33,638 bases of DNA from Neoroseomonas soli (lineage in GTDB: Bacteria; Pseudomonadota; Alphaproteobacteria; Acetobacterales; Acetobacteraceae). The DNA lies in contig NZ_JAAEDM010000057.1 in NCBI RefSeq assembly GCF_018129065.1, positions 1 to 33,638 on the forward strand, read 5' to 3'. The notes beneath the pieces are model-generated. The model was not told the DNA's origin. It saw only the letters and a list, made by a program, of their open reading frames with translations, and did not search any database. This document shows, piece after piece, positions 1-7,861 of the stretch; position 1 is the stretch's first letter; each line of letters starts with the position of its first letter. The position numbers and the translations under genes are program-made.

Positions 1-426
1 CGCGACGGCCGCAGGGGCCGCGGGCTGGCCCGCAGCCGGCGCGGCGGCACGGCCCGCGCTCGCTTCGTCGAGCGCGGCGATCAGCGGCACGTCGTCCCCC
101 GCCGGCTCGGCGCCGGTGGCTTCCAGCCCTGCGACGATCGCCTTGATGCGGTCGAGCGCGGCGAGGATCACGGTGATCCCCGCCGGCATCACCGGCAGCG
201 TGCCGTCACGGTAGCGGCCGAGCACGTTCTCCGCCGCATGCGCCACCGCCTCGAGCCGAGGGAGGCCGAGGAAGCCACAGGTGCCCTTGATGGTGTGCAC
301 CAGGCGGAAGACCTCGGAGAGGGTCGGCTGGTCGTCCGGCGTGCGTTCGAGGCGCACCAGGGCGGAATCGAGCGCCGTCAGCCCCTCATGCGTCTCCGTC
401 AGGAAGTCCGCCAGAAGATCGTCCAT
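1..426 (-). CDS. cheA: Chemotaxis histidine kinase CheA, N-terminal part (runs off the window)
   Basis: The minus-strand frame opens at ATG 426 and stays open to base 1, giving the first 142 residues. Residues 1-105 form an HPt domain with the phospho-acceptor motif VHTIKG, His44, followed by the usual GxxGFLGL helix. An Ala/Pro-rich linker begins near residue 108, as expected before the CheY-binding or dimerisation domains of CheA. CheA autophosphorylates this histidine in trans and passes phosphate to CheY and CheB at the membrane-bound receptor array. A G-rich ribosome site lies just upstream of the ATG. The neighbour 87 bp upstream on the same strand is a ChpT-like phosphotransferase, so the two may be one transcript. 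The kinase, dimerisation and CheW-like domains are outside the window, so another HPt-containing hybrid protein is not excluded. Confidence 0.85.
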   Translation of the reverse strand, partial: MDDLLADFLTETHEGLTALDSALVRLERTPDDQPTLSEVFRLVHTIKGTCGFLGLPRLEAVAHAAENVLGRYRDGTLPVMPAGITVILAALDRIKAIVAGLEATGAEPAGDDVPLIAALDEASAGRAAAPAAGQPAAPAAVA

Positions 427-513
427 CGCCACCCCCGGTTTCGGTGCCGGGGGCAGGATGCGCTCGTGGCGCCGAAGAATCGGTAAAGCGCGGGAACCGC
501 GCCGGGGCGCATT

Positions 514-1161
514 TCAGCGCGGCAGGCCGAGCACCAGCGGACCGACCCCCTCCCCCGCCGGCATGGCGAGGCCGAGGCGCACCCCCGCCGCCGTGGCGGT
601 GGCGCCGAGCCAGAGCGGCATCACCTCCCGCCCCGTCGGCTCGGTCGCCAGCGGCGCGCCGGCGACGACGCGGAGCAGGGCCGGCGACCATGCGACCCGC
701 GGGCCCTCCGGCAGCACGACGATCTCCCGCTCCGGTTCTCCGGCCAGGCGCACGACGCCGCCGCGCAGCAGCGCCTCCCCCGCCGCCAGCACCGCCGCGA
801 GCAGCACCGGGACGAGGTCCTCGGGCACCAGCCAGCCGGCATCGAGGCCAGCCGCATCCGTCGTGGCGCGCCCGCCGGCGACCTGGCCATCGAGCAGATC
901 GAGCAGGCTGCCGAGCGTCGCGTCCCCCTGCCCGCCGAGCAGGGCGCGCCACAGCAGCAGGCGCCGGCGCAGCACCGCCGCCGCCTCGATCGCGATCTCC
1001 GCCGCCTCCCCGCCGGCGCCGCCGAGCAGTTCGAGGGCATTGCCGACCGTCCCGGCGACACCGCCGAGGTCGTGGCAGAGGCGAAGTCCGACCAGCCGCG
1101 CCAGGCGGAACTCGGACAGGGGCGATTCGGGCGGCATCGGCCGGGGCATCCCTTGCGTCAT
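514..1161 (-). CDS. chpT: ChpT-like histidine phosphotransferase
   Basis: This is a 215-residue protein of the histidine phosphotransferase ChpT family. ChpT is a dimeric cytoplasmic protein that relays phosphate from the hybrid kinase CckA to CtrA and CpdR in alphaproteobacteria. The motif LRLCHDLGG near the N-terminus puts the phosphorylated histidine at His30, followed by a long helix (GTVGNALELL) as in the DHp-like domain. The C-terminal half resembles a degenerate kinase ATPase fold. I chose ATG 1161 because the open frame further upstream (to 1326) has no family-like sequence. It diverges from the DUF3553 gene with only 51 bp between starts, and lies directly upstream of cheA on the same strand. 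It may be the cell-cycle ChpT or a chemotaxis-associated paralogue; the sequence alone does not decide. Confidence 0.8.
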   Translation of the reverse strand: MTQGMPRPMPPESPLSEFRLARLVGLRLCHDLGGVAGTVGNALELLGGAGGEAAEIAIEAAAVLRRRLLLWRALLGGQGDATLGSLLDLLDGQVAGGRATTDAAGLDAGWLVPEDLVPVLLAAVLAAGEALLRGGVVRLAGEPEREIVVLPEGPRVAWSPALLRVVAGAPLATEPTGREVMPLWLGATATAAGVRLGLAMPAGEGVGPLVLGLPR

Positions 1162-1212
1162 GGGCGCAGACGGTATCCTCTGAGGGGCTGACAGCACCTT
1201 AGCGCCGGACCC

Positions 1213-1392
1213 GTGACCGCGATCATTGAACCAGGCATGCGCGTCCGACACCCGGCATGTCCCGATTGGGGCATCGGCCAGGTGCAGTCCGTGGTGGGCG
1301 ATCGCATCACCGTCAATTTCGAGCATGCCGGCAAGGTTCTGATCAACGCCGCCGTGATCGAACTCGAGATCGTGGAGGACGAGCGGCGGTGA
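1213..1392 (+). CDS. DUF3553 small protein (59 aa)
   Basis: A short gene that starts with GTG. It encodes 59 residues with the family pattern PGMRVRHPACPDWGIGQVQS, then a VNFEHAGKVLI strand. This is the DUF3553 family, small proteins of unknown function common in alphaproteobacteria, with a compact beta-barrel look similar to the CarD/UvrD C-terminal (Tudor-like) fold. An in-frame stop lies at 1189-1191, so the frame is well bounded; ATG 1237 is an alternative start but would remove the conserved PGM segment. Its stop overlaps the GTG start of the following TauE/SafE gene by four bases (GTGA), which suggests translational coupling. The role is unknown; binding to nucleic acid or RNA polymerase is only an inference from the fold resemblance. 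Confidence 0.75.
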   Translation: MTAIIEPGMRVRHPACPDWGIGQVQSVVGDRITVNFEHAGKVLINAAVIELEIVEDERR

Positions 1393-2144
1393 GTGGACTG
1401 CCCGATGCGGCGCTGCCGGTGCTGGCGGACTGGCGGCTGCTCGCCGCCGTGCTCGCCACCGTCGTCGCCGGGCTGATGCGCGGCTATTCCGGCTTCGGCA
1501 CGGCGGTGATCCTGGCGCCGGTCTATTCGCTGCTCTGGGAGCCGCGCGCCGGCGTGCCGGTGATGCTGCTGATGGAGCTGCTGGTCTCCCTGCAGCTCCT
1601 GCCCGGGGCGATCAAGGACGCCGACCGGCGCGTGGTGCTGCCGCTCGGCGGCGCGGCGGCGGTCGCCACGCCCCTCGGCGCCTGGATCCTGCTCACCGCG
1701 GACGGGGAGGCGCTGCGCCGCTTCATCGGCGGCTTCGTGCTGGCCTTCGGCGTGCTGCTGATGTCGGGCTGGCGCTACCACGGGTCCCGCCCGCTGTCGC
1801 TGAACCTCGCGGTCGGGACGGCGGCGGGGCTGCTCAAGGGCTCGACGGGCATGAGCGGGCCGCCGGTGATCCTCTACCTGCTGGCGGGGCTCGAGGAAGC
1901 GAAGCGCCATCGCGCCAACCTGATCCTGTTCTTCGCGTCCATCGCGGTCATCTCGGTGGTGCCGCCCTTCCTCGGCGGGCTGATCGATGCGGCCGTCTGG
2001 CTGCGGCTGGCGGTGCTGCTGCCGGTGATGGCCATCTCGGTGCCGATCGGCGTGCGGCTGTTCCGGGTGATCCCGGATCGGCTCTACCGCCCCTTCGCCA
2101 TGGGGGTGCTGCTCGTGGCGGGCGGCCTCGCCCTGTTCGGATGA
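1389..2144 (+). CDS. TauE/SafE family permease
   Basis: A 251-residue integral membrane protein with about eight hydrophobic helices. The N-terminal signature is GLMRGYSGFGTAVILAPV, and a second similar repeat (GLLKGSTGMSGPPVILYLL) sits near residues 145-165. This is the two-repeat arrangement of the TauE/SafE family (sulfite exporter TauE, sulfoacetate exporter SafE), which move sulfonates, sulfite or other small anions across the inner membrane. The GTG start at 1389 overlaps the DUF3553 stop, so it is probably co-translated. No sulfur-oxidation or sulfonate genes lie nearby, so the substrate cannot be named. A second family member sits at 29676-30443 and shares the RGxSGFG and SGWRYHG segments. 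Confidence 0.85.
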   Translation: MSGLPDAALPVLADWRLLAAVLATVVAGLMRGYSGFGTAVILAPVYSLLWEPRAGVPVMLLMELLVSLQLLPGAIKDADRRVVLPLGGAAAVATPLGAWILLTADGEALRRFIGGFVLAFGVLLMSGWRYHGSRPLSLNLAVGTAAGLLKGSTGMSGPPVILYLLAGLEEAKRHRANLILFFASIAVISVVPPFLGGLIDAAVWLRLAVLLPVMAISVPIGVRLFRVIPDRLYRPFAMGVLLVAGGLALFG

Positions 2145-2224
2145 CGGATTCGTTTCGATTTCGTTCGTCATGGGCGTAGCCTCCGCCGAGGCCGGCCCCC
2201 CCGCCGGCTGCAAGGGAGGACACC

Positions 2225-2557
2225 ATGCCGCACTACATGATGCAGTGGTCCTTCACGGCCGCGCAGGCCAAGGCGCTGGTCGAGAATCCCCAGGACCGCG
2301 AGCCCCCCGCCCGCCAGGTGGTCCAGGCCTTCGGCGGGAAGCTGCTCTGCTATTTCTTCATGCTCGGGGAACGCGACGGCATGCTGGTCGCCGAATTCCC
2401 CGACAGCCAGAGCGCCGCCGCCTGCAGCATGCGGGTCGGTGCAAGCGGCGCCTTCTCTGCGTTCGAGACCCATGCGCTGCTGACGCCGGCCGAGGCGATG
2501 GAGGCGATGCAGAAGGTGAAGTCCTCGGCCTTCGCCTATCGCCCGCCCGCGAGCTGA
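2225..2557 (+). CDS. GYD-domain-like small protein
   Basis: A 110-residue soluble protein with a near-ideal Shine-Dalgarno (AGGGAGGA, about five bases before ATG 2225). It reads as a ferredoxin-like alpha/beta protein. It has an N-terminal strand (MPHYMMQWSF), a helix, FGGKLLCYFFMLGERDGMLVAEFPD in which GERD stands where the GYD family has GRYD, then a helix rich in Ala and Ser and a final THALLTPAEAMEAMQK stretch. GYD-domain proteins are small proteins of unknown biochemical function. The gene stands alone between the TauE/SafE gene and moaA, with about 80-90 bp on each side, and has its own strong ribosome site, so it is probably a separately expressed cytosolic protein. The family assignment is by pattern only. 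Confidence 0.65.
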   Translation: MPHYMMQWSFTAAQAKALVENPQDREPPARQVVQAFGGKLLCYFFMLGERDGMLVAEFPDSQSAAACSMRVGASGAFSAFETHALLTPAEAMEAMQKVKSSAFAYRPPAS

Positions 2558-2647
2558 ACCGCCACGCGGAGGCCCGGGGCGGACTGCCTGCCCCGGGCGC
2601 CGAAGGGGGCTTGCGGCGCCTGCCCCTCCGGCCCCAAATCGCAATAC

Positions 2648-3670
2648 ATGCAGGCCCTTGATCCTTCCCCGGCTGGACTGATTGACCCCTTCGGGCGGGG
2701 CGTGACCTATCTGCGGGTATCGGTCACCGACCGCTGCGACCTCCGCTGCGTCTATTGCATGGCGGAGGACATGACCTTCCTCCCCAAGAAGGACATCCTG
2801 TCGCTCGAGGAACTGGACCGGCTCTGCGGCGCCTTCATCGCGCTGGGGACGGACAAGATCCGCCTGACCGGCGGGGAGCCGCTGGTCCGCAAGGGCGTGA
2901 TGACGCTGGTGCAGTCGCTCGGCGCGCGGATCGGCGCGGGCGGCCTGCGGGAGCTGACCGTCACCACCAACGGCACGCAGCTCACGAAGATGGCGGGCGA
3001 CCTGTATGCGGCGGGCGTCCGGCGCATCAACGTCTCGCTCGACACGCTGGATCCCGCGACCTTCGCCGCCGTGACGCGCTGGGGGAAGATCGAGCAGACG
3101 CTGGACGGTGTCTTCGCGGCCAAGGCTGCGGGCCTCGCCGTCAAGATCAACGCCGTCGCGCTGAAGGGCGTGAACGAGGACGAGTTCGACCGCATGGTCG
3201 CCTGGTGCGGCGAGCACGGCTTCGACCTCTGCCTGATCGAGACCATGCCGCTCGGCGACATCTCCGGCGACCGCACGGAGCAGTACCTGCCGCTCTCCCT
3301 CGTCCGGTCGCGCCTGCGCCAGTCCTGGACGCTGGAGGAAACCGACTACAGCACCGGCGGCCCCGCCCGCTACGTGACGGTGAAGGAGACCGGGCGGCGC
3401 ATCGGCTTCATCACGCCGATGACCCACAATTTCTGCGAATCCTGCAACCGCGTGCGGCTGACCTGCACGGGCACGCTGTTCATGTGCCTCGGCCAGGACG
3501 ACGCGGCCGAGTTCCGCGGGTTGCTGCGCGACCCGTCGGTGGACGATGCGGCGCTGGCGCAGGCCATCCGCGACGCCATCGCGCGCAAGCCGAAGGGACA
3601 TGACTTCGTGATCGACCGCCGTCACAACCGCCCCGCCGTGGCGCGGCACATGAGCATGACCGGTGGCTGA
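2648..3670 (+). CDS. moaA: GTP 3',8-cyclase MoaA
   Basis: A 340-residue radical SAM enzyme that converts GTP to (8S)-3',8-cyclo-7,8-dihydroguanosine 5'-triphosphate, the first step of molybdenum cofactor synthesis. The N-terminal SAM cluster is CxxxCxxC at Cys30, Cys34 and Cys37, followed by the SAM-binding LTGGEPL motif. The C-terminal GTP-binding cluster has Cys263, Cys266 and Cys280 (CX2CX13C). The protein ends in Gly-Gly, which MoaA needs for its active site. Length is normal. ATG 2648 gives the expected start, though no clear Shine-Dalgarno precedes it. Its stop overlaps the GTG of the next gene by 8 bp. The other moa and moe genes are not in the window. Confidence 0.95.
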   Translation: MQALDPSPAGLIDPFGRGVTYLRVSVTDRCDLRCVYCMAEDMTFLPKKDILSLEELDRLCGAFIALGTDKIRLTGGEPLVRKGVMTLVQSLGARIGAGGLRELTVTTNGTQLTKMAGDLYAAGVRRINVSLDTLDPATFAAVTRWGKIEQTLDGVFAAKAAGLAVKINAVALKGVNEDEFDRMVAWCGEHGFDLCLIETMPLGDISGDRTEQYLPLSLVRSRLRQSWTLEETDYSTGGPARYVTVKETGRRIGFITPMTHNFCESCNRVRLTCTGTLFMCLGQDDAAEFRGLLRDPSVDDAALAQAIRDAIARKPKGHDFVIDRRHNRPAVARHMSMTGG

Positions 3671-4073
3671 GGTGCTGCAAGGCCTGGTGGAGAAGCTCAC
3701 CATCCCCGGGCTGCCGCCCTGGGTGGCGCTCGTGCTGCTGGTGGCGATCAGCGTCACCATCCTCGCCTTCCTGGCCATGCCCTTCGCGGTCTTCGGGGTG
3801 AAGTCGCGGCTGGAGGCGGTGGAAGCGGAACTCGCCGACCTGCGCACCGAGATCCGCGCCCTGCTGCGCCAGCCGATGGCCACCGCGGCCCCGCAGCGGC
3901 CGATCGAGGAGGATTGGGTGGCCCCGCCGCCCAAGGCCGGCATGCGCGCGCCTTCGGTCGAACCGCGCATCGCCCCGCCCGTGCCGCCGCCGCCCGCACG
4001 GCCCGAACGCAGCGCGCGCAACGGCCGCGCCGAGCCCCGCTTCGACTGGCCGAAAGGCGACCGGGACGCGTGA
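3663..4073 (+). CDS. Hypothetical one-helix membrane protein
   Basis: I do not recognise this 136-residue protein. It starts with GTG inside the end of moaA (8-bp overlap), so translation is probably coupled to moaA. A single hydrophobic helix spans about residues 19-46, beginning [13 protein letters not shown]. It is followed by a charged amphipathic stretch, residues 47-71 ([20 protein letters not shown]), with heptad-like spacing that suggests a short coiled coil. The remaining C-terminal half is a low-complexity Pro/Ala/Arg tail, likely disordered and probably cytoplasmic. The pattern resembles small envelope scaffold proteins, but no catalytic residues are visible. The high-GC codon use matches the neighbours, and the tail reads cleanly to the stop, so I treat it as a real gene. 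Confidence 0.6.
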   Translation: MAEVLQGLVEKLTIPGLPPWVALVLLVAISVTILAFLAMPFAVFGVKSRLEAVEAELADLRTEIRALLRQPMATAAPQRPIEEDWVAPPPKAGMRAPSVEPRIAPPVPPPPARPERSARNGRAEPRFDWPKGDRDA

Positions 4074-4093
4074 GCACAGCCCCCACACCGAGG

Positions 4094-4118
4094 CGGCCCG
4101 AGGCCTTGCCTCGGGCCG
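4094..4118 (+). terminator. Candidate stem-loop terminator after the moaA-coupled gene
   Basis: A perfect 11-bp inverted repeat (CGGCCCGAGGC / GCCTCGGGCCG) with a three-base CTT loop starts 20 bp after the stop at 4073. There is no T-tract behind it, so it is a weak intrinsic terminator at best and may simply stabilise the 3' end. Confidence 0.4.
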
Positions 4119-4185
4119 GGAGCGCAAGGCGCGACCGCGCCCAGACCAACCGCAGCCGCCGAAGCGGCAGCACAGGGCGCGAAGG

Positions 4186-4224
4186 CAAGGCGGCCGGATG
4201 GCCGCCGCCCGCCGTCTGAGGGCA
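4186..4224 (+). repeat. Dispersed palindromic repeat, copy A
   Basis: The 26 bases 4186-4211 are identical to 24236-24261. After a four-base divergent spacer the match resumes with CTGAGGGCA (4216-4224 here, 24266-24274 there). The core contains a 7-bp stem, GGCGGCC / GGCCGCC, with a GGAT loop. Copy A ends seven bases before the ATG of the amidohydrolase gene and leaves little room for a normal ribosome site. It lacks the left outer arm present in the second copy. Confidence 0.7.
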
Positions 4225-4231
4225 TAGAAAA

Positions 4232-5086
4232 ATGCGCGTCAGCGTGATCCAGATGAACCAGGGCAGCGACAAGGCGGCCAATCTCGATCAGGCGCGCCGC
4301 CTGGTCGAAGCCGCCATCGCAGCCGACCGGCCCGGGCTGGTCTCCCTGCCCGAGACCTGGACGAACCTCGGCGGCGGGCGCGATTCGCGGCGCGCGGCGG
4401 CGGAGATCCTGCCCGCACCCGGCGGCGAAGGCGGCCCGGCCTACGAGATGCTGCGCGGCCTCGCGCGCGCCCACGGCATCACCGTCCATGGCGGCTCGAT
4501 CATCGAGGATGGCGGCGAGAAGCTGTTCAACACCACGCTGGTCTTCGGCCCGGACGGGGCCGAGATCGCGCGCTACCGCAAGATCCACCTGTTCGACATC
4601 ACCGCGCCGGATGGCACCGGGTATCGCGAGAGCGCGCTCTACGGCGGCGGCTCCGACCTCGCACTGTTCGAGGCCGGGGGCATCCGCTTCGGCTGCACCA
4701 TCTGCTACGACATGCGCTTCCCGGAACTCTACGTCGCGCTGCGACGGATGGGCGCGGAGGCGATCCTGGTGCCGTCCAACTTCACGCTCCAGACCGGCAA
4801 GGACCATTGGGAGGCGCTGCTGCGCGCGCGCGCGATCGACAGCCAGTGCTGGATCATCGCCGCCGCCTCCTACGGCACCTATGAGGAACGCGGCGCGACC
4901 CGCAGCGTCTATGGCCATTCGCTGGTGGCCGATCCCTGGGGCCATGTGGTCGCCAAGTGCAGCGACGGCACCGGCTGGGCGACGGCGCGCATCGATCCCA
5001 AGGTGACCGCGCGGGTGCGCGCGGGGATGCCGCTGCTCGAACACCGCGAGGCCGCCCGCGCCTGGGTCGCGAAGGCCGCGCCGTGA
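4232..5086 (+). CDS. Nit-type carbon-nitrogen hydrolase
   Basis: A 284-residue nitrilase-superfamily amidase. The Glu-Lys-Cys triad is visible as Glu41 (LPETW), Lys117 (YRKIHLFD) and Cys158 ([12 protein letters not shown]), with the expected spacing. The IHLFDI and CYDMRFPEL segments look most like the Nit1/Nit2 branch, whose members hydrolyse deaminated glutathione or omega-amides such as 2-oxoglutaramate in the cytosol. The exact substrate is inferred from branch resemblance only. The ATG is preceded by an A-rich tract rather than a Shine-Dalgarno, and a dispersed palindromic repeat ends just upstream. Its stop overlaps the GTG of the NAD kinase gene by four bases. Confidence 0.88.
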   Translation: MRVSVIQMNQGSDKAANLDQARRLVEAAIAADRPGLVSLPETWTNLGGGRDSRRAAAEILPAPGGEGGPAYEMLRGLARAHGITVHGGSIIEDGGEKLFNTTLVFGPDGAEIARYRKIHLFDITAPDGTGYRESALYGGGSDLALFEAGGIRFGCTICYDMRFPELYVALRRMGAEAILVPSNFTLQTGKDHWEALLRARAIDSQCWIIAAASYGTYEERGATRSVYGHSLVADPWGHVVAKCSDGTGWATARIDPKVTARVRAGMPLLEHREAARAWVAKAAP

Positions 5087-5853
5087 CCGCTGCGCCGCGG
5101 CTCGCCATCCTCGCCGCGCAGAATGAGACCGCCCGCGCTGCGCAGGAGGCGCTCGCCACCCGCTACGGGGCCGCAGCGCCCGAGAAGGCCGATGTCATCG
5201 TGGCGCTGGGCGGCGACGGCTTCATGCTGGAGACGCTGCACCGATTCCTCGGCCGCGGCACGCCGGTCTACGGCATGAACCGCGGCTCGGTCGGCTTCCT
5301 GATGAACGACTACCGGGAGGAGGACCTGCCCGAGCGCATCGCCGCCGCCCAGGCCGCGACGCTGCACCCCCTGCGCATGCGCGCCCTGGCCAATGGCCGC
5401 GACCCGGTCGAGGCGCTCGCCATCAACGAGGTCTCCCTGCTGCGCGAAAGCCGCCAGGCGGCCAAGATCCGCATCCTGGTGGACGGCAAGGAACGCCTGC
5501 CGGAGCTGATCTGCGACGGCATCCTGATCAGCACGCCGGCGGGCAGCACGGCCTACAACCTCTCGGCGCACGGGCCGATCGTGCCGCTGGGGGCGAACCT
5601 GCTGCCGCTGACGCCGATCTCCGCCTTCCGCCCCCGCCGCTGGCGCGGCGCGCTGCTGCCCGCCGATGTCGAGGTGGTGTTCGAGATCCTCGAACGCGAC
5701 AAGCGCCCGACCGCCGCCGTGGCCGACTACACCGAGGTGCGCGACGTCTCCCGCGTCGAGGTGCGGGAGGCGCGGGACGTCTCCCTGACCTTGCTCTTCG
5801 ACCCCGACCACGGATTGTCGGAACGCATCATCGCGGAGCAGTTCACGGTGTGA
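5083..5853 (+). CDS. nadK: NAD kinase
   Basis: A 256-residue NAD kinase (EC 2.7.1.23), which phosphorylates NAD to NADP in the cytosol. The diagnostic GGDG motif is at residues 43-46 ([10 protein letters not shown], catalytic Asp45). It is followed by [20 protein letters not shown], and [26 protein letters not shown], all in the family order. The length is typical of the short alphaproteobacterial form. The GTG start overlaps the amidohydrolase stop, and the TGA stop overlaps the GTG of the MFS gene, so three genes are chained by 4-bp overlaps. The upstream open frame (to 4957) carries no family sequence and is the amidase in another frame. Confidence 0.93.
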   Translation: MTAAPRLAILAAQNETARAAQEALATRYGAAAPEKADVIVALGGDGFMLETLHRFLGRGTPVYGMNRGSVGFLMNDYREEDLPERIAAAQAATLHPLRMRALANGRDPVEALAINEVSLLRESRQAAKIRILVDGKERLPELICDGILISTPAGSTAYNLSAHGPIVPLGANLLPLTPISAFRPRRWRGALLPADVEVVFEILERDKRPTAAVADYTEVRDVSRVEVREARDVSLTLLFDPDHGLSERIIAEQFTV

Positions 5854-7025
5854 GTGGCGGCGGCCTTTCCGACCGCACCCTCGTATGGGGCACCGCGACG
5901 ACGCAACTGATCGGCTGGGGCACGCTCTACACGCCCTTCCCGCTGATGATCGCGCCGATGGAAGCCGAACTCGGCTGGTCGCGCGTGCTGCTGAACGCGG
6001 CCTTCACCTGCGGGCTGCTGGCTTCGGGCCTGGCGGCGGTGCCGGCGGGGAAGTGGCTCGACCGGCACGGGGCGCGGGGGATGATGAGCCTCGGCGCCTT
6101 CGCGGCCGCGCTGCTGCTGCTGGGCTGGTCCCTGGTGCGCGACCCGGTGGCCTATTTCGCCGTCTGGATGCTGATCGGCGTGGCGCAGGCGGCCTGCCTC
6201 TGGAACACCGCGATGGCGCTGGTGGTGGCGGAGGCGCGTGACACGACCCGCACCATCACCGCCATCACCTTCATCACCGGGTTCACCGGCACCGTCTTCC
6301 TGCCGCTGACCGATGCGCTGATCACCGGCCTCGGCTGGCGTGGCGCGCTACAGGCGCTGGCGGCACTGCAACTGGTCGCAGCGGTGATCACCTTCCTGAT
6401 GCTGCGCCAGGCGCGACGGCCGTCCCCCGCCGCGGTGCAGGCGGCGGCGCGGGTGCCGCTGCGCGATCGACTGCGGGACCCCGCCTTCGCCGGACTGGCG
6501 TTGTGTTTCGCGGCGCATGCCTTTCTCGGCACCGGCCTCGCCGCGCACCTGATCCCGCTGCTGCGCGAGCGCGGCTGGCCGGAGGCGACGGTGCTGCTGC
6601 TCGCCGCCGCGCACGGGCCGGCTCAGGTCACGGCGCGCGCGCTGCTCTTCGTCGCCGGGCAGCGGGTCACGATGCGCACGGTCGGGCGTTTCGCGACGAC
6701 GCTGCTGCCGGTCGCGATGCTCGCCCTGGCGGCGGGGCCGGGCAGCCTGGCGCTGACAATCCTCTTCGTCGGCTGCTGGGCGGTGGCGGACGGGCTGCTG
6801 ACCATCGTGCGCGCCGCCGGCACGGCGGAGATCCTGGGGCGGGAGGGATACGGCGCGGTGACGGGCGCGCTATCGGCGGTCGCGGTGCTGCCGCGCACCG
6901 GGGCGCCGCTGCTGCTGGCGCTGGTCTGGGAAGGGGCTGGCGGCTATGGGCCGCTGCCCTGGCTGCTCGTCGCGGTCGGGCTGGTGGCCGCGGCGGGCTT
7001 CGTGGCCGCGGCGCGGCGGCGCTGA
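5850..7025 (+). CDS. MFS transporter
   Basis: A 391-residue major facilitator with about twelve hydrophobic helices. The N-terminal half has the loop motif [17 protein letters not shown] (the family GxxxDRxGxR pattern between helices 2 and 3). The overall look ([28 protein letters not shown]) resembles the oxalate/formate or monocarboxylate-type MFS members of proteobacteria. A basic-residue-rich cytoplasmic loop around residues 187-210 separates the halves. The GTG start overlaps the nadK stop by four bases, so the gene is in the same transcript. No substrate can be assigned. It ends 58 bp from the convergent FkbM gene. Confidence 0.85.
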   Translation: MSGGGLSDRTLVWGTATTQLIGWGTLYTPFPLMIAPMEAELGWSRVLLNAAFTCGLLASGLAAVPAGKWLDRHGARGMMSLGAFAAALLLLGWSLVRDPVAYFAVWMLIGVAQAACLWNTAMALVVAEARDTTRTITAITFITGFTGTVFLPLTDALITGLGWRGALQALAALQLVAAVITFLMLRQARRPSPAAVQAAARVPLRDRLRDPAFAGLALCFAAHAFLGTGLAAHLIPLLRERGWPEATVLLLAAAHGPAQVTARALLFVAGQRVTMRTVGRFATTLLPVAMLALAAGPGSLALTILFVGCWAVADGLLTIVRAAGTAEILGREGYGAVTGALSAVAVLPRTGAPLLLALVWEGAGGYGPLPWLLVAVGLVAAAGFVAAARRR

Positions 7026-7083
7026 AGATGTGCCCAGGCGAGTATCGTCACCCGGGCAGGCGATTCGACCCGACCGGGATCCG

Positions 7084-7836
7084 CTACGCCGGCAGGTAGA
7101 GGTGGTCGGCCGGCGACATCGACTTCTCCAGCCGGTAGCCCTGGGCGCGCATCGCCGCATCGCCGGTCGCGAATTCCCCGAGACGAGGGCGCAGCTCGAT
7201 CCAGACCGGCGGGCGCAGGCGAGCCAGCGTCTCCCGAGCGCCCTCGAGCACCGGCAGGTGGTTGCCCTCCACGTCGATCTTGAGGAAGTCGAGCCGCTGC
7301 AGCCCGAGCGCGTCGATCGACGTCATCGGGTAGTCGGTGCCCGCCCCCAGATCGAAGCCGGATGCGGCGAGGTTCGCCGCCTGGAAGTAGGACAGCGCCG
7401 CCCCGCCCGTGCCTGCGCCGAGGGCAGCGTTGATGCAGCGGACATTGGTCAGCCCGTTCAGCGCGACATTGCGTTCCAGAATGGGGAAGATCGTCTTCAG
7501 CGGCTCGAAGGAGATCACCTCCGCCGCCCGGCAGACCATGGCGAAGAACACCGCATGGTTGCCGATGTTGCCGCCGGCATCGACCACCACCGCGCCCGGC
7601 GGAATCAGCGGCCGGACCTCAGCGAGCTGCCGGGATTCGTAGAAGGAGCCGCTGAGCAGGATGTACCGCTGCACGTAGTCCGTCGCGGCGAAGGGCAGGT
7701 GCATCCGCACCAGCGTGTCGAAGGCGGCGAAGCTGTGGATGCGTTCCGGACCCATGGCCTGGAACAGCACGGCAGCGCGCACGTCATCCATGCGCCGCGC
7801 CAACCCATCCATGGAACGGCGCAGTTCCTCGGACAT
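7084..7836 (-). CDS. FkbM family methyltransferase
   Basis: A 250-residue SAM-dependent O-methyltransferase of the FkbM family. The SAM motif I is VVDAGGNIGNHAV at about residues 84-96, followed by the acidic strand VISFEPL and the family hallmark FLKIDVEGNHLPVLEGA. FkbM proteins methylate hydroxyl groups of sugars or secondary metabolites; the target is unknown here. A purine-rich ribosome site (GGGAGGGGGAA) precedes ATG 7836. It lies 25 bp after the stop of the last ABC-importer gene on the same strand, so it is probably the distal gene of that operon. There are no glycan genes nearby to suggest a substrate. It ends in a family-like DHLYLPA tail. Confidence 0.88.
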   Translation of the reverse strand: MSEELRRSMDGLARRMDDVRAAVLFQAMGPERIHSFAAFDTLVRMHLPFAATDYVQRYILLSGSFYESRQLAEVRPLIPPGAVVVDAGGNIGNHAVFFAMVCRAAEVISFEPLKTIFPILERNVALNGLTNVRCINAALGAGTGGAALSYFQAANLAASGFDLGAGTDYPMTSIDALGLQRLDFLKIDVEGNHLPVLEGARETLARLRPPVWIELRPRLGEFATGDAAMRAQGYRLEKSMSPADHLYLPA

Positions 7837-7861
7837 GTGCCGTTCCCCCTCCCCCTGTGCG

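Noticed and set aside
4094-4118. A classical intrinsic terminator
   Set aside because: The stem is perfect but there is no T-tract, so it was listed only as a candidate stem-loop.
2168-5044. A 958-codon minus-strand open frame across moaA and the amidohydrolase
   Set aside because: It is antisense to well-identified genes, rich in Arg/Gly/Ala/His without family motifs; a high-GC shadow.
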